64,000 nucleotides of DNA from UBA4844 sp050943255. GTDB taxonomy: Bacteria > Bacillota > Syntrophomonadia > Syntrophomonadales > Syntrophomonadaceae. Numbering within the stretch: the stretch's first letter is position 1; each line of letters begins with the position of its first letter. Below are positions 36,699-45,111 of this stretch, piece after piece. The notes under the pieces are model-generated. The model saw nothing but the letters and a program-made list of their open reading frames with translations, made no database searches and had not been told where the DNA came from. Where the stretch lies: NCBI GenBank assembly GCA_050943255.1, contig JBMNOV010000005.1:9181-73180 (forward strand), written 5' to 3'. The position numbers and the translations under genes are program-made.

Positions 36699-37283
36699 AT
36701 GGAACAGTTTATTACCATAGCCCTGGTAGCAATAGTATTAGGCTTAGATGCTTTCTCTCTGGCAGTAGGTTTGGGACTTAAAGGCAGTTCACGCAGTTAT
36801 AGCTTTAAATTTGCTGGTACAGTCGGGGTCTTACATATCTTTATGCCTCTATTAGGGCTTAATTTAGGTTTTGCTGCAGGTAATTTACTGGGTAAATGGG
36901 CCTCCCGGTTAGGAGCTTTGATACTTTTCTATATTGCATTTGATTTCATTATTAAGGGCTATCGGGATAGCAGGTTGCAAAAATATTCTTTTAAAGAGAG
37001 CAAGGAAGGGTTAAGAAAGGAAAATAGCTCTATAAAAGGGGATTGGAAAGGTATATTAATTTTAGGTATTTCAGTTAGTGTTGATGCCTTGACAGTCGGA
37101 TTTAGTTTAGGTACCTTTAAAATGCCTGTTGTTATAACTGCTATTATTATGGGGTGTGTAGCTTTTATAATGACCTCCTTGGGTTTTTGGGGAGGACGCG
37201 CCTTCAATCATCTGGTTGGCAGCTATGCTCAGATATTTGGAGGGTTGATACTTATGGCTTTGGCCGTAAAACTATTATTTTGA
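36699..37283 (+). CDS. mntP: MntP/YwlD-type manganese efflux pump (DUF204)
   Basis: Six hydrophobic segments arranged as two similar halves, with acidic motifs GLDAFSLAVGLGLK in the first and SVSVDALTVGFSLG in the second, define the DUF204/MntP family. The conserved aspartates probably bind Mn2+. A charged loop (about 88-120) separates the halves. The name rests on family and on the ywlC-ywlD-ywlE order of B. subtilis; the sporulation protein YtaF belongs to the same family. The ATG follows AGGAG. Confidence 0.82.
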   Translation: MEQFITIALVAIVLGLDAFSLAVGLGLKGSSRSYSFKFAGTVGVLHIFMPLLGLNLGFAAGNLLGKWASRLGALILFYIAFDFIIKGYRDSRLQKYSFKESKEGLRKENSSIKGDWKGILILGISVSVDALTVGFSLGTFKMPVVITAIIMGCVAFIMTSLGFWGGRAFNHLVGSYAQIFGGLILMALAVKLLF

Positions 37284-37295
37284 GGAGGATTGCCC

Positions 37296-38228
37296 TTGAA
37301 AAAGATAGTTTTTGTTTGCACTGGCAACACTTGCCGGAGCCCTATGGCAAAGGCAATTCTAGCCCAAATACTTGAACAAAGTAATTGTGAAATGATAGAA
37401 GTGTTAAGTGCCGGGTTAAATACGGTTAATGGTCTACCAGCAAGCCCACAGGCGATTGAGACTATGTTAAATGAAGGGATAGACATATCTAAACACCAAT
37501 CCCGGCAACTTGATCCGGAGTTAATATATACTGCTGATTATATACTAACAATGACTTCTGCTCAGCGCAATTATCTGCAGGGGAAATATCCCGAAAAAGC
37601 TTCGAGGATTTATACGATAAGCGATTTCAGCGGTAAGAATAATGAGGATATAGCTGATCCGTTTGGCAGAGGCCTAAGCGCCTACCAGGAATGTGTTCAA
37701 GAGCTCAAAGAATTATTACCAGGTGTTTTGTCTAACCTTATAGGCACCAACTACCCTTACCAAGAGTCTAAAATAAAGGTAGCTATCGGCAGTGACCATG
37801 CTGGTTTTGAGTTAAAACAAGAAATAATAAAAGTTTTGGTTGATGAGGATTTTGAGGTTCTGGATTGTGGTTCATATTCTAATGAATCAGTAGATTATCC
37901 GGATATTGCTGAGAAAGTTGCTGCCAAAGTTCTAGCTCATAAAATCAGGGGTATTATAATATGTGGTACTGGTATAGGTATTTCCATAGCTGCCAATAAG
38001 ATTCCAGGTATACGGGCTGCACTATGTTACAATCTCGATACTGCTCGCTTGGCCAGACAACATAATGATGCTAACATTGTGGCTTTTGGAGCCCGTCAGT
38101 TAGAACCAGCAATGGCCATAGGAATAGTTAAGACTTTTTTAACGACCGAATTCGAGGCCGGAAGACACCAAAACCGGATAGACAAAATAAAAGAACTTGA
38201 GAAAAAAAGTGGCGGAAGGAGCAATTGA
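37296..38228 (+). CDS. ywlE-rpiB: Fusion of YwlE-type protein-arginine phosphatase and ribose-5-phosphate isomerase B
   Basis: Residues about 1-142 are a low-molecular-weight phosphatase: the P-loop VCTGNTCRSPMA with the Thr that gives YwlE its phosphoarginine preference, and the Asp loop DPFGRG. After a short linker, residues about 155-305 are RpiB: GSDHAGFELKQ and the catalytic Cys in ICGTGIGISIAANK. There is no stop or start between them. In B. subtilis ywlE and ywlF (rpiB) are separate neighbours. I chose the TTG at 37296, 7 bases after GAGGAGG. The phosphatase would reverse the action of McsB (57876); the isomerase serves the pentose phosphate pathway. Confidence 0.92.
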   Translation: MKKIVFVCTGNTCRSPMAKAILAQILEQSNCEMIEVLSAGLNTVNGLPASPQAIETMLNEGIDISKHQSRQLDPELIYTADYILTMTSAQRNYLQGKYPEKASRIYTISDFSGKNNEDIADPFGRGLSAYQECVQELKELLPGVLSNLIGTNYPYQESKIKVAIGSDHAGFELKQEIIKVLVDEDFEVLDCGSYSNESVDYPDIAEKVAAKVLAHKIRGIIICGTGIGISIAANKIPGIRAALCYNLDTARLARQHNDANIVAFGARQLEPAMAIGIVKTFLTTEFEAGRHQNRIDKIKELEKKSGGRSN

Positions 38229-38229
38229 G

Positions 38230-39480
38230 GTGGATTATATTGAAAGGTATGTTGAATCTGTAGACCCAGAAGTGGCACTAGCCATTAAAAATGAAGAGCT
38301 ACGTCAAAATTATAAACTTGAGCTTATAGCTTCGGAGAATTTTGTCTCCCGTGCAGTTATGGCAGCTCAAGGTTGTGTGATGACTAATAAATATGCTGAA
38401 GGCTATCCGGAAAAGAGATATTATGGTGGCTGTGAAAATGTTGATATTGTTGAGGAGTTAGCCCGGGAAAGAGCTAAGAAGCTTTTCAGCTGTGAACATG
38501 TTAATGTCCAACCACATTCCGGGGCTCAGGCTAATATGGCCGTATATTTTGCTACAGTACAGCCGGGTGATAGTATTTTGGGAATGAACCTTAGTCACGG
38601 GGGACACCTAACTCATGGAAGCAAGGTCAATATATCCGGGAAATACTATAATTTTGCAGAATATGGGGTTGACCCTGAGACCGAAACAATTGACTATGAA
38701 CAGGTCAGGGAAATTGCTAAAGAGGTAAAACCTAGACTTATAGTTGCCGGAGCTAGTGCTTATCCCCGCATCCTGGATTTTAAGAAATTCCGCCAAATTG
38801 CTGATGAAGTAGGATCATTGCTTATGGTTGATATGGCTCATATTGCGGGGTTAGTTGCAGTTGGATTGCATCCCAGCCCGGTTCCTTATGCCGATTTTGT
38901 TACTACCACCACCCATAAAACTTTACGCGGCCCGCGTGGTGGTATGATTATGTGTCGGCAGGAGTGGGCAAAGAAGATTGATAGTGCTGTATTTCCTGGT
39001 ATTCAGGGAGGGCCATTAATGCACGTGATAGCTGCTAAAGCTGTTTGTCTTAAGGAAGCACTGCAGGATGAATTTATTAGTTATCAAAAACAAGTTATAA
39101 GTAATGCCCAGGCCCTGGCAATTAGCCTGGTAGAAAAAGGCTTGCGTTTAGTATCAGGTGGTACTGATAATCATCTGATGCTGGTAGATGTCAGACCTAA
39201 AAACTTGACTGGAAAAGATGCTGAATCTATTCTAGAGTCTATAAATATTACTGTTAATAAAAATGGTATTCCCTTTGATCCTGAAAAACCTACTATTACT
39301 AGCGGAATCAGGTTAGGTACCCCAGCTTTAACTAGTCGTGGTATGAACAGTAATGATTTGTACCAAATAGGGAATATAATAGCTTTGGCATTAAGTAATC
39401 CCAGTAACGGTAAATTATTAACGGAATTAAGAAATGAAGTATCAGCTATATGCAAAAAATACCCACTTTACAAATTATAA
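38230..39480 (+). CDS. glyA: Serine hydroxymethyltransferase
   Basis: GlyA interconverts serine and glycine with tetrahydrofolate. The PLP lysine is in TTTTHKTLRGPRGG; LIASENFVS and YAEGYPEKRYYGGC are also invariant. The GTG at 38230 gives 416 residues, the family length; it follows GGAAGGA and lies right after the stop of ywlE-rpiB. A frame from 38197 would overlap that gene. The order matches Bacillus. Confidence 0.96.
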   Translation: MDYIERYVESVDPEVALAIKNEELRQNYKLELIASENFVSRAVMAAQGCVMTNKYAEGYPEKRYYGGCENVDIVEELARERAKKLFSCEHVNVQPHSGAQANMAVYFATVQPGDSILGMNLSHGGHLTHGSKVNISGKYYNFAEYGVDPETETIDYEQVREIAKEVKPRLIVAGASAYPRILDFKKFRQIADEVGSLLMVDMAHIAGLVAVGLHPSPVPYADFVTTTTHKTLRGPRGGMIMCRQEWAKKIDSAVFPGIQGGPLMHVIAAKAVCLKEALQDEFISYQKQVISNAQALAISLVEKGLRLVSGGTDNHLMLVDVRPKNLTGKDAESILESINITVNKNGIPFDPEKPTITSGIRLGTPALTSRGMNSNDLYQIGNIIALALSNPSNGKLLTELRNEVSAICKKYPLYKL

Positions 39481-39518
39481 TCAAGTATAAGAACATATTA
39501 TTTAATTGGGAGATATAA

Positions 39519-39830
39519 ATGAAAACGAAAACATTATCTTTACCTCAGCTTAACCAGCTTAATCCTACACTGGAATCAACTGCCTTAAAACTTATGGAAG
39601 AAGCAGGTGAACTAGCTCAGGCGATTGGGAAATACAGAGGATTAAGCGGGGAAAAGATACAAATGGATGAAGCTACAGTAGCAGAAGAGATAGCAAGAGA
39701 ATTACTTGATGTAGCTCAGACAGCAGTGACAATGATGTTTGTTATGGAGGATAAATTCTCTTTAAATATTGATCAGCTTTTAAAGGATCATTACCAGAAG
39801 CTAATTAATAAGGGGTATTTATCTTCATAG
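39519..39830 (+). CDS. MazG-like nucleotide pyrophosphohydrolase
   Basis: The all-alpha MazG fold is indicated by the metal-binding motifs LMEEAGELAQAIGKY and VAEEIARELLDVAQT (ExxE and ExxD pairs). At 103 residues it is a single-domain form. Such enzymes hydrolyse nucleoside triphosphates, often non-standard ones. It lies between glyA and the ATP synthase operon. The start ATG follows a weak GGGAG. Confidence 0.82.
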   Translation: MKTKTLSLPQLNQLNPTLESTALKLMEEAGELAQAIGKYRGLSGEKIQMDEATVAEEIARELLDVAQTAVTMMFVMEDKFSLNIDQLLKDHYQKLINKGYLSS

Positions 39831-40044
39831 CCAAACAAACATAATAGCCACCCATGGCCGAAATTATAGTCCCAGGGGCATATTCTTGGTGAGACTACAT
39901 GCAGCTTGATGTACCTAAAATAATGTAAATAAAAAGGCAATTTATTTACAATTGATTAAAATTAACAAAAAAAAGGATTTTAATATATTAATGCCGAATA
40001 AAAAATGGAGGTATTTTCCTGACAAGATATAAGGTGATATTAAT

Positions 40045-40293
40045 ATGACCGAACGCCAAAAGAAACATTGGGCTCGAGCATTAAGTGATGCAATTAATAT
40101 GGTCACAACTACAGCTGCTGCCATAGCTTTATGTGGGTATGGCGGTTATTGGTTAGATAACAAGTTAGGTACAAACGGCTGGTTAACCATTGGTGGAGTA
40201 TTACTTGGAATTGCCACCGGCATTAAGGTGATGTGGGATAAAATGCCGAAAAGTAGTAAGCCCTATCATAAAGACGGTGAGAACGAAAAATAA
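40045..40293 (+). CDS. atpI: AtpZ/AtpI-type ATP synthase assembly protein
   Basis: Two hydrophobic segments (about 20-36 and 45-62) within 82 residues, with the conserved GYWLDNKLGTNGW loop, place this in the AtpZ/AtpI family that helps assemble the c-ring or supply magnesium. It is the first gene of the ATP synthase operon. The start ATG follows AAGGTG. No second, longer AtpI is present; the 105 bases before atpB hold only a possible 17-codon frame at 40301. Confidence 0.85.
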   Translation: MTERQKKHWARALSDAINMVTTTAAAIALCGYGGYWLDNKLGTNGWLTIGGVLLGIATGIKVMWDKMPKSSKPYHKDGENEK

Positions 40294-40398
40294 AAAAAAA
40301 TGGAGGAAAACTACCCGGAGTCGGGCGGCCTGTCGATTCTGGTTGCAGTTTAAGTATAAGGTTAGGGGTAAAATTAATTAGGAAGGGGGGAAAAGATA

Positions 40399-41082
40399 AT
40401 GATCTTTGGTATGTTTGATGGCACCCTATTTTATTTGGGCCCAATCCCGGTAGACCACTTGGTTGTTACTGAATGGGTTCTTATTGCACTAATCGGCATT
40501 GTTGGATATTTTGCAACAAGGAATATGCAGATGGTTCCCCGTGGCTTGCAAAATGCTTTTGAAGCACTAATATTATGGACTTACGATTTTTTTACTCAAT
40601 TAATGGACAAAGAGCATGTAGCTAAAAAATGGGCTCCCCTGTTAACTGCATTTTTCTTATTTATACTATGCAGTAACTACAGTGGTTTGTTACCTGGGGC
40701 AGCTAACATTTCAGGTTTTCAGCCTCCAACCAGTAACTGGAACGTAACTCTGACATTAGCATTAGTTACGTTCTTATCTGTTCACATTGCAGGTTTTAGT
40801 GAACACAAAGGTCGTTACTTTAAACATTTCATTAGTCCTAGTCCTGCCATGTTACCATTAAACTTGGTTGAAGAGGTAGCACACCCATTGTCTCTCACTG
40901 TTCGTCTATTCGGTAATATTTTCGGCGAAGAAATGGTAATAGCATTCCTTCTATTCTTGGCACCGTTTATTATCCCTTCAGCTGTAATGGGTCTAAGCTT
41001 GTTGTTGGGTGCTATTCAGGCCATAGTGTTTACTATCCTATCAGCCAGTTACATAGCTGCTGCTACAGGAGAAGGGCACTAA
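40399..41082 (+). CDS. atpB: ATP synthase Fo subunit a
   Basis: Subunit a forms the half-channels for ions next to the c-ring. The essential Arg is in SLTVRLFGNIFGEE, preceded by LPLNLVEEVAHP. Five or six membrane segments are visible in 227 residues. The ATG follows GGAAGGGGGG, a very strong site. Confidence 0.97.
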   Translation: MIFGMFDGTLFYLGPIPVDHLVVTEWVLIALIGIVGYFATRNMQMVPRGLQNAFEALILWTYDFFTQLMDKEHVAKKWAPLLTAFFLFILCSNYSGLLPGAANISGFQPPTSNWNVTLTLALVTFLSVHIAGFSEHKGRYFKHFISPSPAMLPLNLVEEVAHPLSLTVRLFGNIFGEEMVIAFLLFLAPFIIPSAVMGLSLLLGAIQAIVFTILSASYIAAATGEGH

Positions 41083-41144
41083 TATAAATTTATAAACTAT
41101 TTAGCTCAATGTATAAATCATAGGGCACGAAAGGAGGGGTAAAG

Positions 41145-41363
41145 ATGGGCGCAGCATTAGGCGCAGGTATTGCTGTATCTATCGCTGGTATCGGTGGTGG
41201 CATAGGTATGGGCATTGCCGGTGGAAAAGCTTTCGAAGCAATTGCAAGACAGCCTGAAGTTGGGGGAGATGTGAGGACTCTGCTCTTTATTACGCTAGCA
41301 TTTATTGAAACACTAACTATTTACGGACTATTGATTGCATTTATGTTGGTTGGCAAAGCTTAA
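41145..41363 (+). CDS. atpE: ATP synthase Fo subunit c
   Basis: Subunit c builds the rotating ring. The 72-residue hairpin contains GGIGMGIAGGKAFEAIARQP in helix 1 and the ion-binding Glu55 in helix 2 (FIETLTIYG). The Gln that Na+-binding rings carry in helix 1 is a Met here (residue 22), so proton coupling is more likely. The ATG follows AAAGGAGGGG. An 11-base hairpin lies between this gene and atpF. Confidence 0.97.
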   Translation: MGAALGAGIAVSIAGIGGGIGMGIAGGKAFEAIARQPEVGGDVRTLLFITLAFIETLTIYGLLIAFMLVGKA

Positions 41364-41396
41364 TCTTTTAAAGGGTATACACATTTCCAAAATTTG

Positions 41397-41439
41397 GGCG
41401 ATAGAGCGAAGTTTTATAAAAAAGTAAGGCTCTATCGCC
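41397..41439 (+). promoter_or_regulatory. Intercistronic hairpin between atpE and atpF
   Basis: A perfect 11-base stem (41397-41407 with 41429-41439) with a 21-base loop lies inside the operon. No T run follows, so it may stabilise or process the mRNA and favour the high-copy subunit c. Confidence 0.65.
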
Positions 41440-41477
41440 TCAATACTATTTGCTCTTAGATTGGAGGTAGCACATCC

Positions 41478-42089
41478 GTGAAAGGAAAAAAAAGATTTAA
41501 GATAGCGGTGCTCCTTTTAACAATGGTTATGGTTCTGGGATTTGCAACCTTCTGCATGGCAGCTGAAGGAGCAATTCCCCAACCCGGAGGACATACACCG
41601 GCATTTGGGAATTGGTTTGTAATTGGGTGGACAGCAGTAAACTTTTTTGTATTGCTGGCTCTCCTGTATAAATTTGCCTATAATCCTATTAATGCTATGT
41701 TAGAACAACGGTCTAACGCTATTGAAGGTTCCTTAAAACATGCCGAGGAAGTAAAAATTGAAGTCGAGCAGATGAGAAAAGAAACCCAGAGCAACCTGGC
41801 AGAAGCACGGAAAGAAGCCCAGGAAATTGTGGCTCGGGCGACTAAGGCAGCCGAGGATGCAAAGAATGAGATTATCAGTAAAGCAAAAGAAGATGCAACA
41901 AACATGAGAAATAAGGCTGCCGCAGAAATAGAGGCTGCGACAGAACAGGCTAGAATTGAGCTTAAGGATACGGCTGCAGCCCTGGCCTTGCTGGCAGCAG
42001 AAAAAGTCTTAAGTAGAGCTATTACTGACGACGATCATAAGAAAATGGTAAAACAATTTGTTAACGAGGCGGGCGATTTATTATGTTAA
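41478..42089 (+). CDS. atpF: ATP synthase Fo subunit b with N-terminal extension
   Basis: Subunit b is the peripheral stalk. A membrane segment (about 45-63) is followed by FAYNPINAMLEQRSNAIEG and a long Ala/Glu/Lys-rich coiled coil. Ahead of it lies an extra stretch (residues 1-30) that looks like a signal peptide ending CMAAEGA, which most b subunits lack. Length is 203 residues against the usual 160-170. The start is GTG after GGAGG. It overlaps atpH by 7 bases. Confidence 0.95.
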   Translation: MKGKKRFKIAVLLLTMVMVLGFATFCMAAEGAIPQPGGHTPAFGNWFVIGWTAVNFFVLLALLYKFAYNPINAMLEQRSNAIEGSLKHAEEVKIEVEQMRKETQSNLAEARKEAQEIVARATKAAEDAKNEIISKAKEDATNMRNKAAAEIEAATEQARIELKDTAAALALLAAEKVLSRAITDDDHKKMVKQFVNEAGDLLC

Positions 42090-42631
42090 ATAAAAGTGTT
42101 GCCAGACGTTATGCGGAGGCTTTTTTCAACATTGCCCGGGATAATAACAAAATAGACGAATTTCAGCAGGAACTAGAAAAAATAGTCGTAACTATTGATG
42201 AAATGGATAATCTAAAAGAATATTTTTCTCATCTATTAATTCCAGCCAAAGCCAAAAAAGAAGTTGCGACTAAGATATTCTCCGGTCAGGTTTCTCAAAT
42301 GACGCTTAATTTCCTGTTTATGGTTATTGACAAACGTCGGGAATCATATATTAATTTTATTGCTGACGAATATAAGGAAATGGCTGATGAATCAAGAAAT
42401 ATTACTAAGGCAGAGCTCACTGCTGCGAGGGAAGTGCCGGAAGATGAGATTAGGTTTCTTGCTGAAAGGTTGTCGGCTGCGACGGGAAAGATTGTACAGC
42501 TTGATGTACAGGTTAACCCCGCGCTTTTAGGCGGTATCATGATACGAATAGGAGACCAAATAATTGATGGTACGGTTGCTAAAAGATTGCAAATGTTAAA
42601 AGCGCAACTTAAACAAGTTAAGATAAGTTAA
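42083..42631 (+). CDS. atpH: ATP synthase F1 subunit delta
   Basis: Subunit delta joins the b stalk to the top of F1. KSVARRYAEAFF at the start and the C-terminal PALLGGIMIRIGDQIIDGTV are typical. Length is 182 residues. Its ATG lies within the end of atpF, suggesting translational coupling. Confidence 0.96.
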   Translation: MLNKSVARRYAEAFFNIARDNNKIDEFQQELEKIVVTIDEMDNLKEYFSHLLIPAKAKKEVATKIFSGQVSQMTLNFLFMVIDKRRESYINFIADEYKEMADESRNITKAELTAAREVPEDEIRFLAERLSAATGKIVQLDVQVNPALLGGIMIRIGDQIIDGTVAKRLQMLKAQLKQVKIS

Positions 42632-42652
42632 GCGATAGGGGTGAGCACATAA

Positions 42653-44167
42653 ATGAGTATTAGACCGGAAGAGATTAGCGCTATACTCAAAGAACAAATA
42701 GAGCGCTACCAGTCCGAGGTCGAAGTCAGCAATGTAGGCTCAGTTATCTATGTTGGTGATGGTATTGCTCGTGTATATGGACTACAGGGTGCCATGGCCG
42801 GTGAGCTTCTTGAATTTACTGGCGGGACTTATGGAATGGTTCTTAATCTGGAAGAAGATAACGTAGGTGCGGTTTTACTTGGTGAATACAGCCATATTAA
42901 AGAAGGAGACGTAGTTAAAGCGACTGGTAGAATTATGGAGGTTCCAACCGGGAAGGCTTTGTTGGGGCGTGTGGTTAACGCTTTAGGTCAGCCTATTGAT
43001 GGTAAGGGGCCTATTAATACCAATACTTTTCGACCAATTGAGAAAGTTGCTCATGGGGTAGTTTCCCGGGCACCAGTTGATACACCTATGCAGACCGGGA
43101 TTAAAAGTATCGACTCCATGGTACCTATTGGCCGGGGTCAGCGTGAATTGATTATAGGGGACCGCCAGGTTGGGAAAACTGCTATTGCTATTGATGCAAT
43201 AATTAATCAAAGAGAAAAAAGAGACATGATTTGCATTTATGTAGCTATTGGGCAAAAGCAGTCATCTATAGCTGGTATAGCTGGCAAACTAGAAGAAATG
43301 GGAGCAATGGACTATACGATTATAGTGGCAGCTACCGCTTCCGAACCTTCTCCATTGCTTTATATAGCACCATATGCTGGCGTTGCGATGGCTGAAGAAT
43401 TTATGGAAAGCGATGGGGCTGATGTATTAATAATTTATGATGACCTTTCCAAACATGCGGTTGCCTATCGCGAAATGTCATTATTGCTTCGTCGTCCTCC
43501 CGGACGTGAAGCTTATCCAGGGGATGTTTTCTATCTTCATTCGCGTCTCCTAGAGAGAGGATGTAAGCTTAATGATAATTTAGGTGGTGGTTCAATAACT
43601 GCTTTACCTATTATCGAGACCCAAGCTGGTGATGTTTCTGCTTATATTCCAACCAATGTTATTTCTATAACTGATGGTCAGATTTACCTGGAAACAGATC
43701 TCTTTTATGCAGGTCAGCGACCTGCCATAAATGCTGGTCTATCAGTTAGCCGAGTAGGTGGTGCAGCTCAAACCAAAGCTATGAAATCAGTTGCTGGACA
43801 GTTACGATTAGATCTGGCACAATACCGGGAACTAGCCGCCTTTGCCCAGTTCGGTTCAGACCTGGATAAAGCTACTTTAGCTCGACTAACCCGTGGGGAA
43901 AGAGTAACCGAAATTTTAAAACAGGGTCAATACCAGCCTATGAAAATGGAAGAACAGGTTGTGGTAATCTACAGTGGTGTTAACGGATACCTGGATGATA
44001 TCCCGCGGGAGCGAGTACTAGACTTTGAAGCCGATTTCCTAAAGTACATGCGCAGTGCTAATGCTGATGTATTAACTGCTATCAAAGAAACAGGTAAAAT
44101 TGACCAAACAACCGAAGAAAAGTTAATCAAAGCCATCAATGAGTTTAAATCCACATTTGCAGTTTAG
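42653..44167 (+). CDS. atpA: ATP synthase F1 subunit alpha
   Basis: This is the non-catalytic nucleotide-binding subunit. Walker A is GDRQVGKTAIA and the arginine-finger region lies in AGLSVSRVGGAAQ. The 504-residue length is standard. The ATG follows GGGGTGAG. Confidence 0.98.
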   Translation: MSIRPEEISAILKEQIERYQSEVEVSNVGSVIYVGDGIARVYGLQGAMAGELLEFTGGTYGMVLNLEEDNVGAVLLGEYSHIKEGDVVKATGRIMEVPTGKALLGRVVNALGQPIDGKGPINTNTFRPIEKVAHGVVSRAPVDTPMQTGIKSIDSMVPIGRGQRELIIGDRQVGKTAIAIDAIINQREKRDMICIYVAIGQKQSSIAGIAGKLEEMGAMDYTIIVAATASEPSPLLYIAPYAGVAMAEEFMESDGADVLIIYDDLSKHAVAYREMSLLLRRPPGREAYPGDVFYLHSRLLERGCKLNDNLGGGSITALPIIETQAGDVSAYIPTNVISITDGQIYLETDLFYAGQRPAINAGLSVSRVGGAAQTKAMKSVAGQLRLDLAQYRELAAFAQFGSDLDKATLARLTRGERVTEILKQGQYQPMKMEEQVVVIYSGVNGYLDDIPRERVLDFEADFLKYMRSANADVLTAIKETGKIDQTTEEKLIKAINEFKSTFAV

Positions 44168-44179
44168 GTGGTGAATTAG

Positions 44180-45061
44180 ATGGCAGGAGCAGGTGTAAGA
44201 GAATTTAAACGTAGAATCCGTAGTGTTAAGAATACCCAGCAGATAACCAAAGCTATGAAGATGGTGGCTGCTGCTAAACTACGGAGAGCTCAGGAGAGAG
44301 CAGAAGCAGCCCGACCTTATACTGAAACATTACAAGGTACACTAGCCAGATTGGCCGAAGTCTCAACCGATGCTAAGCATGCTCTACTGGAAGAAAGAGA
44401 AGATGTACGCAAGGTTGGTTATATTGTTATTACTGCTGATCGGGGGTTATGCGGAGCTTATAATACTAATATTATTCGGGTAGCTAACCAGGCTATGCAG
44501 GATGATGAGCGCCAACCTGAGATCGGGATTATAGCAGTTGGCCGCAAGGCTAGGGATTTTTACCGAAAAAGGGGCGGAATCGAAGCTGAATTTATAAACC
44601 TGGGTGATAATGTTAATTATGCCGATGCCAGGGAGATTGCCCAATATGTTATGAATGCATATGAGACAGGTGAGCTTGATGAAGTTTACCTGGTATATGC
44701 CCGTTTTGTAAATGCATTACGCCAAGTACCAACGGTAAGCAAACTGTTACCACTGGAACCCCCGGAGGAAGATGAAAGCGAATCTAGTAGAATTATTGAT
44801 TATATCTATGAACCCAGTGCGGAAGAGATATTATTGACTTTATTACCTAAATATGTGGGGAGCCAGATTCATCATGCTATGCTGGAAGGCAAAGCAAGTG
44901 AACAAGGAGCTAGAATGACAGCTATGGGTAATGCAACTGAAAATGCCAGTGAGATTATTGGTAATCTTGAATTAGCAATGAATAAAGCCAGGCAGGCGGC
45001 AATTACGGACGAAATACTGGACATTGTCGGTGGTGCGGAAGCGCTTAATAAGTCTCGATGA
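44180..45061 (+). CDS. atpG: ATP synthase F1 subunit gamma
   Basis: Gamma is the central rotating shaft. Conserved ends are REFKRRIRSVKNTQQITKAM (N-terminal helix) and NKARQAAITDEILDIVGGAEAL (C-terminal helix). The middle shows TADRGLCGAYN. Length is 293 residues. The ATG follows AGGTGG. Confidence 0.97.
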   Translation: MAGAGVREFKRRIRSVKNTQQITKAMKMVAAAKLRRAQERAEAARPYTETLQGTLARLAEVSTDAKHALLEEREDVRKVGYIVITADRGLCGAYNTNIIRVANQAMQDDERQPEIGIIAVGRKARDFYRKRGGIEAEFINLGDNVNYADAREIAQYVMNAYETGELDEVYLVYARFVNALRQVPTVSKLLPLEPPEEDESESSRIIDYIYEPSAEEILLTLLPKYVGSQIHHAMLEGKASEQGARMTAMGNATENASEIIGNLELAMNKARQAAITDEILDIVGGAEALNKSR

Positions 45062-45111
45062 AACTGCATTACTGGCCAAGTTAAAGCTCTCAACAAAGGA
45101 GGAAAGTTAAA

